Assembly: GCA_019747015.1 (NCBI GenBank)
Contig: JAIERI010000026.1
Location: 1-37,305 of the forward strand
Reading direction: 5' to 3'
From: Xanthobacteraceae bacterium
Lineage (GTDB): Bacteria; Pseudomonadota; Alphaproteobacteria; Rhizobiales; Xanthobacteraceae
Length of the DNA stretch: 37,305 nt
In this document: piece by piece, positions 18,653 through 23,884 of the stretch
Position numbering within the stretch: the stretch's first letter is position 1
Layout of the letters: every line of letters starts with the position of its first letter
Notes under the pieces: generated by a model
The model's database searches: none
What the model was told of the DNA's origin: nothing
The model's input: the letters and a program-made list of their open reading frames with translations, nothing else
Position numbers and translations under genes: made by a program

Positions 18653-20265
18653 GCGAAAACCCCCTGCATGAACCAGCGGAATTTTTTGACTTCTCTACGA
18701 TAGATGCCCTCTCGATAAAGCCAGAACCGGCAACCATCATGATCTTCGATACGGAAATAATCGCGCGTTCGCGTGTCTTTGTTTCCCGGCAGGTCCGCAG
18801 GCTGAGTCCACCATTCCATCGCGATACGTTCGGGGCCTTCCACATTGGCGATACGATGCTGCGCCCTGCGCCATTTGAATTGCGCGGGCGGCCCATCCGG
18901 AAACATCGAAATAACGTCGATTTGCTCTGGCGGCTCGAACATTCGCAGCGGCCGCAGCGGCGGCTCGCCTGCGTAACGCTCCGGCCAGATGGCTTGCCCG
19001 GCGTCGGGCAGATGGTATTGCGCGGGCACAGCCAGTGTCGCCTTGTCCGGAATGTGCGTGTCCTGTGGCAGATACACCACCACACGCCGGCTGCCGATGC
19101 GTGCGGCGATGCGGTCGATCAGGTCCGCGACATCGTCATTGTCTTGCGCGCGCGGATCGAAGTCGCGCTGCGCCTGCACGACGACCTCCACTCTCCGCGC
19201 CGACAGGCGGATGAGATCGAAACCAAAACCAGGATCGATCGGATCGGACAGCGCATCGAGCCGTTCGCGAAACAGTCGATCCGCCACCTGCACGCGCGTC
19301 ACCGGCTGGCCAGCTTCCACCGCGATGGTGCGCATCGCGCCGTCGGTGCGAAAGAAATTCGCTTCCAGAAGGCGCGCGCCCTTGCCCTGCCGCTCCATCG
19401 TGAACACCAGCACCCGCGCAAGATGAGAGAGCGCCGCCGCAATCACCTCCTGCGTCGTGACCGGCTCGGCAAATCGTTGCTCGGCCATGAAATCCGGCAG
19501 CGGCTTGCGCGGCGAGATCGGCGCATCCTCGCGCCCCAGCGCCTCTTGCAACAAAGCGGTGAACGCCGCGCCAAACCTCGCGGTGATCTCGTGCGGGGCA
19601 CGCGCGGCGACATCGCCGATGGTCTTAAGCCCGGCACGGCGCAGGCCGCGCGTGATCGTCTCGTCCGCGCCGAGTGCGCTGACCGGAAGCGGGCCGACCG
19701 CTTCGGCTTCCCCGCCTTCCGGCACGATCCGGTTGTTCGTGGCATAGGCGATGGCACGCGCGCAGGCCGGTGTGCCAGCGATTGCTGCGCTGACAAAAAA
19801 GCCCTGCTGTCCCAGCGATAACGACACCGTGCGAAGCATGTTTGCTTCGCCGCCGAACAAATGAGCGCAGCCGCTGATGTCGAGCAACAATCCGTCGGGC
19901 GGATCGAGCGCAACCAGCGGAGTGAAACGATCGCACCAGTCGGCGATATGAGACAGTGCCTGCGCGTCAGCGGCGTCATCGTGATCGAACACTTGTAGTT
20001 GGGGACAGATCGCCAGCGCATTGGCGAGCGGCAATCGTGCCTCAAGCCCGATCGCGGTGGCAACATCGTCAAGCGCAGTGATCTGCAAGGCGTTGTTCAG
20101 CTTCCCAGCGACGACCCAAGGGCGCCGGAACATATCGTCACCCGGCGCGGCGCTTGCGGCTTGCAATGCGACGCGGCGCAACAGTTGGCGCCGGATGCGA
20201 TCGGTCGGCAGGCGCGGCAAAAGCAGGCTGAGAATCCGCCGCCGATTCACGGAAAAGGCACTCAT
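18649..20265 (-). CDS. imuB: ImuB, Y-family DNA polymerase-like mutasome subunit
   Basis: This 538-residue Y-family-like protein tethers DnaE2 to the beta clamp and is not itself an active polymerase. Active Y-family enzymes carry an Asp near the N-terminus and an Asp-Glu pair in the palm. Here the N-terminus reads ILSLLLPRLPTDR, and the palm motif near residues 126-138 reads LLLDISGCAHLFGGE without the acidic pair, as is known for ImuB. The open frame runs up to 20391, but ATG 20265 begins the conserved domain and has a GGA upstream. It overlaps the end of imuA by about 128 bases in another frame. The C-terminal part, with ERIAMEWWTQ and RDYFRIEDHDGCRFWLYREG, is the typical ImuB tail. Confidence 0.95.
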   Translation of the reverse strand: MSAFSVNRRRILSLLLPRLPTDRIRRQLLRRVALQAASAAPGDDMFRRPWVVAGKLNNALQITALDDVATAIGLEARLPLANALAICPQLQVFDHDDAADAQALSHIADWCDRFTPLVALDPPDGLLLDISGCAHLFGGEANMLRTVSLSLGQQGFFVSAAIAGTPACARAIAYATNNRIVPEGGEAEAVGPLPVSALGADETITRGLRRAGLKTIGDVAARAPHEITARFGAAFTALLQEALGREDAPISPRKPLPDFMAEQRFAEPVTTQEVIAAALSHLARVLVFTMERQGKGARLLEANFFRTDGAMRTIAVEAGQPVTRVQVADRLFRERLDALSDPIDPGFGFDLIRLSARRVEVVVQAQRDFDPRAQDNDDVADLIDRIAARIGSRRVVVYLPQDTHIPDKATLAVPAQYHLPDAGQAIWPERYAGEPPLRPLRMFEPPEQIDVISMFPDGPPAQFKWRRAQHRIANVEGPERIAMEWWTQPADLPGNKDTRTRDYFRIEDHDGCRFWLYREGIYRREVKKFRWFMQGVFA

Positions 20266-20953
20266 CACAATTCCAGTCCATGATCCACTGGCCGGTCTGG
20301 CCGTGACGGTTACGAACAAGTTGCACGTCGAACACCGGTGGGCCCCAGACCCCCCATGCCGGCACGGGCGGCGAGCGCGCCGCGTGCACAATCCAGCGCG
20401 TCTCTGCCGTGCTCGCGTTCGGTAGCGCTGAGGTGCGCAACATCACGCACGGCACGCCGGAGATCTGCGTGGTCAAAGTCAGCTTGCGGCTGGCGACGAG
20501 ATCGAACGCGCGCGCCTCGCCCCACAGATCGGGCACCACCGCACCAAGCGTATTGCACGCAAGCGCATCGGCGGCGACGCGTAATGCAACCTCCGCATCG
20601 GCCGCGCGCACCATCACCAGCTGCCGCGGATCGAGACCGAGTTCGGCGAGACCGCTCATCGACAGCGTGCCGGCTTCGATCTCCACAAAATCCTGCCGCA
20701 CCCAGAGCAGCGGCCGGTGTTGAGCAAGCCGCTCAGCAATGCCGACAACAAAGCCGGTTGCGGCAGCCGATTGCCGCGTTTCGAGAGCAAACACTTCGTG
20801 CAGCACGCCACGCATCAGGCCGCCCTGAAGCACCTCATCGGCGCCGGGATGGCCCAGCACCACGCGCTGTGCGTCTTGCGTCCCGGCTTCCGTTTCAAGG
20901 CGGCTGATTTCGCCGCGCAAGGACGCGAGCGTACTCATGCGCGCGCTGACCAT
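20138..20953 (-). CDS. imuA: ImuA, RecA-like SOS mutagenesis protein
   Basis: This 271-residue ImuA (SulA-related, RecA-fold) protein is the first gene of the SOS mutasome operon. The core runs from about residue 10 (LRGEISRLE) through VLQGGLMRGVLHEVFA and WVRQDFVEIEAGTLS to GQWIMDWNCDECLFRE, a rhizobial ImuA hallmark. The loop that corresponds to RecA Walker A lacks GKT, so ATP use is doubtful. The 3' tail of about 45 residues is Ala/Pro/Arg-rich and overlaps the start of imuB, which may shape its composition. ATG 20953 has GGAG seven bases upstream. Another ATG at 20938 is less well placed. Expression should be induced by DNA damage through the LexA box upstream. Confidence 0.93.
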   Translation of the reverse strand: MVSARMSTLASLRGEISRLETEAGTQDAQRVVLGHPGADEVLQGGLMRGVLHEVFALETRQSAAATGFVVGIAERLAQHRPLLWVRQDFVEIEAGTLSMSGLAELGLDPRQLVMVRAADAEVALRVAADALACNTLGAVVPDLWGEARAFDLVASRKLTLTTQISGVPCVMLRTSALPNASTAETRWIVHAARSPPVPAWGVWGPPVFDVQLVRNRHGQTGQWIMDWNCDECLFRESAADSQPAFAAPADRSHPAPTVAPRRIASRKRRAG

Positions 20954-21022
20954 TGCGGCGCTCCAATTCTTCAGGTTTTCAGGTTTTCACCGTCAGTTTT
21001 TCATCGTCAGAACAGAACAAAT

Positions 21023-21038
21023 AACAAATCCATTTGTT
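21023..21038. promoter_or_regulatory. Perfect 7+2+7 palindrome beside the LexA box
   Basis: AACAAAT-CC-ATTTGTT is a perfect inverted repeat with a 2-base centre. Its right arm shares three bases with the LexA box. It could be the operator of a second regulator of the SOS cassette or a chance AT-rich palindrome. No regulator gene is adjacent. Confidence 0.4.
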
Positions 21039-21050
21039 CATGATATGTTC
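21036..21050 (-). promoter_or_regulatory. LexA (SOS) box upstream of imuA
   Basis: Read on the minus strand the site is GAAC-ATATCAT-GAAC, an exact match to the alphaproteobacterial LexA operator GAAC-N7-GAAC. It lies about 85 bases upstream of the imuA ATG, a normal place for an operator. The direct-repeat form, unlike the palindromic E. coli box, points to an alphaproteobacterial host. The site also overlaps a palindrome at 21023-21038 and precedes a small divergent ORF on the plus strand. Confidence 0.9.
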
Positions 21051-21072
21051 TATATAACAACGAGAGGCTAGG

Positions 21073-21165
21073 ATGAGTCAATCGGGTTTTAAGAAAGGTC
21101 TTGCAACGCAATTTTTGAAAGTCTTTCACAGGGGTAGCCAACCATTTTCTGCAATAAAATCATGA
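21073..21165 (+). CDS. Possible 30-residue peptide divergent from imuA
   Basis: A 30-codon frame runs from ATG 21073 to TGA 21165. GAGAGG ends five bases before the ATG, and the LexA box and the AT-rich TATATAAC lie just upstream, so a LexA-controlled divergent transcript could translate it. The peptide is basic and has Phe/Lys-rich stretches (FKKGLATQF, LKVFHRG). No family is recognised. It is too short for composition tests, so it is offered only because the signals upstream are well placed. Confidence 0.25.
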   Translation: MSQSGFKKGLATQFLKVFHRGSQPFSAIKS

Positions 21166-21222
21166 GGATTTCTCATGGCGTAGAACTTTTATAAGTCATC
21201 ACCGATTTGCGGTCAGCTGCCT

Positions 21223-21402
21223 TTATAAGTAGCCAAGCAAATCGTCTTCGGCGAAGGCGCTGCTCATGCGTCCGTGACATTCGTCGGCGAGCAGCCCGGA
21301 ACTGTCCGGCCCCTCCTCAACTAGCACCGCCTGCTGAAGCTTCTCTAGCCATGTGACGGGCGGCCTAGGTGTCTCTACTTCGGCGCGATCGTAATGATCC
21401 AT
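21223..21402 (-). CDS. Small hypothetical protein (59 residues)
   Basis: An acidic 59-residue frame from ATG 21402 has protein-like wording (VTWLEKLQQAVLVEEGPD, ending SSAFAEDDLLGYL). No family is recognised. It overlaps the 3' end of the preceding small gene by 28 bases in another frame and has no clear ribosome-binding site, so it would depend on coupling. The frame is open up to 21468. It points toward imuA, but the imuA operator lies between them. Confidence 0.35.
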   Translation of the reverse strand: MDHYDRAEVETPRPPVTWLEKLQQAVLVEEGPDSSGLLADECHGRMSSAFAEDDLLGYL

Positions 21403-21554
21403 TTTTTGGGTGTGCTTGACGCATCTTCTCTGACCGATCGCACCATTCCCGTGACGGTTGAGCCGCACAGTCTGATCGTCGCCACCCGTCCGCCATATTG
21501 AGCATATCGGCAGCGTCTGGCGTCGATTACTTCGGTCGTTTCAAAAATCTGCAT
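21375..21554 (-). CDS. Small hypothetical protein (59 residues), probably real
   Basis: ATG 21554 is preceded by CGGAG at the right distance, and the 59-residue product (MQIFETTEVIDARRCRYAQY at the N-terminus, then GGRVATIRLCGSTVTGMV) reads like a compact beta-rich protein. It resembles small uncharacterised Bradyrhizobium-type proteins by general pattern only. The frame is open up to 21590, but the ribosome-binding site decides for 21554. No function can be proposed. It is separated from imuA by the SOS operator and another small ORF. Confidence 0.55.
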   Translation of the reverse strand: MQIFETTEVIDARRCRYAQYGGRVATIRLCGSTVTGMVRSVREDASSTPKKWIITIAPK

Positions 21555-21639
21555 AATAAACTCCGCCCCTGGCCGCAAATCTGACGGCAACTCGGACTCT
21601 AGCTTAGAACAGTTAACTAAGAATCTGTCAGACTGCGTC

Positions 21640-21747
21640 CTATGCAGCTTTGACTGGTCGAGCTCTCACGATCTTGCGCGCCGGTTTGGCCTTGAACATC
21701 ATAGGCTCACCCGTAAATGGATTGGTGCCTTTGCGGGCTTTGGCGCG
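21640..21747 (-). pseudogene. 3' remnant of an HU-family DNA-binding protein gene
   Basis: On the minus strand 35 codons plus TAG read as the C-terminal arm and tail of an HU-type nucleoid protein: AKARKGTNPFTGEPMMF, then KAKPARKIVRARPVKAA. The NPFTGEP motif is the beta-arm tip of HU/IHF proteins, and the Lys/Arg/Pro tail is common in Bradyrhizobiaceae HU-like proteins. Upstream of the first codon the same frame meets a stop within a few codons, and no HU N-terminal half is found in any frame up to 22000. The gene is therefore truncated. The tRNA-like fragment about 75 bases away may mark the breakpoint. Confidence 0.7.
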
Positions 21748-21822
21748 GCTATATCAAAGAAGCCCGTGATTGGCCGCCTTTTCTCACGCGTTGAAAGAGT
21801 GTTCTCTAAAAGCTGGACTGGG

Positions 21823-21845
21823 TGGCTGAGGCGAGAGGATTCGAA
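21823..21845 (-). other. tRNA 3'-end fragment (T-loop to CCA), possible attachment-site scar
   Basis: On the minus strand these 23 bases have the layout of a tRNA 3' end: T-loop TTCGAAT, a 5-base T-stem strand CCTCT, a 7-base acceptor strand CGCCTCA, discriminator G and CCA. Acceptor ending and discriminator suggest a Gln-like tRNA. The sequence before the T-loop does not pair (GCGAA instead of AGAGG), so similarity stops exactly at the T-loop, and no full tRNA exists. Integrases that use tRNA genes often leave such 3' copies. No integrase gene is visible in the window. Confidence 0.5.
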
Positions 21846-22007
21846 TTCGCGCATTCCTGATCGAATCCAGTCTCTGTGCCCGAAGATGCGAAATTGGGAA
21901 TATTGCGCCGCAATATATGGCATGTCCGTCGTCCTAAGAATTGGCTGGCTATGCATTCCACTAAAGCGCAGCACTGTCGTCCAAAAAATTTTTGCAATAG
22001 AGAACAA

Positions 22008-22205
22008 TTGGCCAAATTTTCAGGCTACGACATCACAACGTTCCAACGAAAGCCCGAGCTTTGGCGGGCAAGCATCGCGCAAGCGCGGACTTGGAAGTCT
22101 ATAACCGGCAAGGCCATGCTTAGCTTTGTCACCACCGAAGATTCCGATACTGAAGAAGGTGCTGCCAAAGCGGCCAAAATAGCGATCAAAAATCTATCGT
22201 CTTAA
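22008..22205 (+). CDS. Small hypothetical protein (65 residues)
   Basis: The frame has a protein-like core, SGYDITTFQRKPELWRASI, then SFVTTEDSDTEEGAAKAA and a C-terminal helix. It recalls small Bradyrhizobium proteins with a GYDI...F.RKPG.WRASI pattern, recognised only loosely. The start is uncertain: TTG 22008 lies just before the core, ATG 21951 is in frame upstream, and the frame is open from 21876. The earlier residues look like noise. No function is known. Confidence 0.4.
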   Translation: MAKFSGYDITTFQRKPELWRASIAQARTWKSITGKAMLSFVTTEDSDTEEGAAKAAKIAIKNLSS

Positions 22206-22238
22206 AAAGGCTTCGATGATACCTGCTCGGACTTTCAA

Positions 22239-22481
22239 TTAATCAAGAGCGGCAGGTATCTCGCCGTTTCTGAAGAAAACAGTTGGCTCATCGTCATAGT
22301 CGCCCATTTCCGGATCGCCGCTCGAAAAGAAGGCAACGACACCAAATTTTGTCAACGCAAGCCGCTCGGCCGTGCGCAGCGCTCCTGCGCCCGACTTGCA
22401 AACGATCGGCGCATCAGGCTTGAGATTATCACCTTTTCCCGCGTTGAAGGCCTGAACGATATAAACCGTTTTACGCGCCAT
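22239..22481 (-). CDS. Conserved-looking hypothetical protein (80 residues)
   Basis: This 80-residue soluble protein begins MARKTVYIVQAFNAGKG and contains SGAGALRTAERLALTKFGVVAF and a closing EMGDYDDEPTVFF. It reads as a compact alpha/beta protein and matches, by general recall, small uncharacterised rhizobial proteins with the ALRTAERLA phrase. No catalytic motif is visible. It lies 70 bases downstream of the GH130 gene on the same strand, so it may be the last gene of the mannose operon. Its ATG has GAGAA upstream. Confidence 0.7.
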   Translation of the reverse strand: MARKTVYIVQAFNAGKGDNLKPDAPIVCKSGAGALRTAERLALTKFGVVAFFSSGDPEMGDYDDEPTVFFRNGEIPAALD

Positions 22482-22551
22482 GCAGACATTCTCGATGAGG
22501 CTTGAGAAAGATGTTAAATCGATGAAACGACATTGGCGCGGGACAGATGAC

Positions 22552-23844
22552 TCATTGCACTTGCATCGCCTTGATTAAAGGGGCGATCTCGATCGTGGCA
22601 AAATTCGAAAACGTGTCCGAAACAGCATACGGGAAAATAATCTTGTCGTTGTGACGCATGGCGCCGCAGGTATAGACGACGTTCGGCACATAGCCCTCGC
22701 GCTCTGAAGGATCCGGCCGCAGCAGTGGTTCACGCAAGCGCCCGATGACTTTTGACGGGTCGTTCTTATCGAGCAACGCGGCACCGATCGAGTATTTCCG
22801 CACCGGGCCAACGCCGTGGGTGAGCAGCAGCCAGCCTTCCTCGAGTTCGATCGGTGATCCGCAATTGCCGATCTGGACGAACTCCCAAGGGTACTGCGGC
22901 TTCAGAATGGCCTGACCGCCATCCCAGGTGTGCAAGTCGTCGGAGTAGATCAGGTAGAGATTCTCATTATCCTGCCGTGCGATCATGGCGTATTTTCCGC
23001 CGATCTTTTTCGGGAAAAGAGCCATGCCCTTGTTGCGGGCTGCATCGCCCTTCAGAGGTGAGAGCCGGAAGGAAAGGAAGTCGGACGTTTCAATCAGTTC
23101 CGACCCGATAGCGCGGCCGCTGTAGGCCGTATAGGTTGCGTAATAAATCCTGCGCCCGCCGTCTTTGAACTCAACGAAACGCGCATCTTCAATCCCGTTC
23201 GATTGGGATTCGGTGATGGGAAAGATTACGCGCTCGCTGATGTCCTCGTCGGCCTTGAAAACAATCTCGATGTCGCCGCTTTCCGGACGAAGATGAACAG
23301 TGGGACTGGATGCAAGGCGCACCGTGGAATCGATGTTCACCTTTCCATCGGATGTCACAACGCCAGATCTGAAAGTGATCGAAGAAATGTGGCCTTCGCC
23401 AACGGCCCGCAAACTCAAAATGAAGCGCAGGCTGCCGGGCGGGACACCCGATTGATCGGGATGGCGCACGATGCTCGGATTGAACAAAGCGGACGCCTCG
23501 AACGAGTACTCGTTCAAGAAGTAGGCGCCGACAAGCTGCCGCTGCATCTGGGTAAACGCGGCATGCTTATCAAACGCGCCTTCCATTTCATCCGCTCGCG
23601 CCTCGAACGCACGGAGTAAGTTGCGATGGCGGCCCTGGAAGTTTTCCAGAACATCTGTCAACTGGTTTGCCGTCGCCTCACAATCGAGGGAAAGAACCCG
23701 AGCGACAATATGATTGGCGCGGGTTTTGTCGGTCGGATTGAGATCGCGCGGTTCGGTCGCGGGCTTGAACGGCCGCACGATCACGCGCGCCGGATCGGGA
23801 CGCAAATAAAGAGCCTGGCGATCCATGAATGGTGGTTGTGACAA
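22552..23844 (-). CDS. GH130-family beta-mannoside phosphorylase or hydrolase
   Basis: This 430-residue protein has a C-terminal five-bladed beta-propeller of glycoside hydrolase family 130. Family marks are SLRFILSLRAVGEGHISSI, the catalytic-Asp region as NGIEDARFVEF, GNCGSPIELEEGWLLLTHGV, and LLDKNDPSKVIGRLREPLL. GH130 enzymes phosphorolyse (or, in some subgroups, hydrolyse) beta-1,2- or beta-1,4-mannosides; phosphorolysis gives mannose-1-phosphate. A His in LLTHGV is at the usual phosphate-binding place, but I cannot decide the subgroup. The first 100 residues are an extra mostly helical region, so the protein is longer than the 320-350 of many members. The start is TTG 23844 with GAGGG upstream; ATG 23826 is the alternative. 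It lies 40 bases after the glycosyltransferase gene. Confidence 0.88.
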   Translation of the reverse strand: MSQPPFMDRQALYLRPDPARVIVRPFKPATEPRDLNPTDKTRANHIVARVLSLDCEATANQLTDVLENFQGRHRNLLRAFEARADEMEGAFDKHAAFTQMQRQLVGAYFLNEYSFEASALFNPSIVRHPDQSGVPPGSLRFILSLRAVGEGHISSITFRSGVVTSDGKVNIDSTVRLASSPTVHLRPESGDIEIVFKADEDISERVIFPITESQSNGIEDARFVEFKDGGRRIYYATYTAYSGRAIGSELIETSDFLSFRLSPLKGDAARNKGMALFPKKIGGKYAMIARQDNENLYLIYSDDLHTWDGGQAILKPQYPWEFVQIGNCGSPIELEEGWLLLTHGVGPVRKYSIGAALLDKNDPSKVIGRLREPLLRPDPSEREGYVPNVVYTCGAMRHNDKIIFPYAVSDTFSNFATIEIAPLIKAMQVQ

Positions 23845-23884
23845 AGCGCCCTCGGAATCTGATGAAAATAAAACGCTCGCGCGA

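Noticed and set aside
18739-19821. 360-codon plus-strand frame antisense to imuB
   Set aside because: Arg/His-rich composition and complete overlap with imuB mark it as a shadow.
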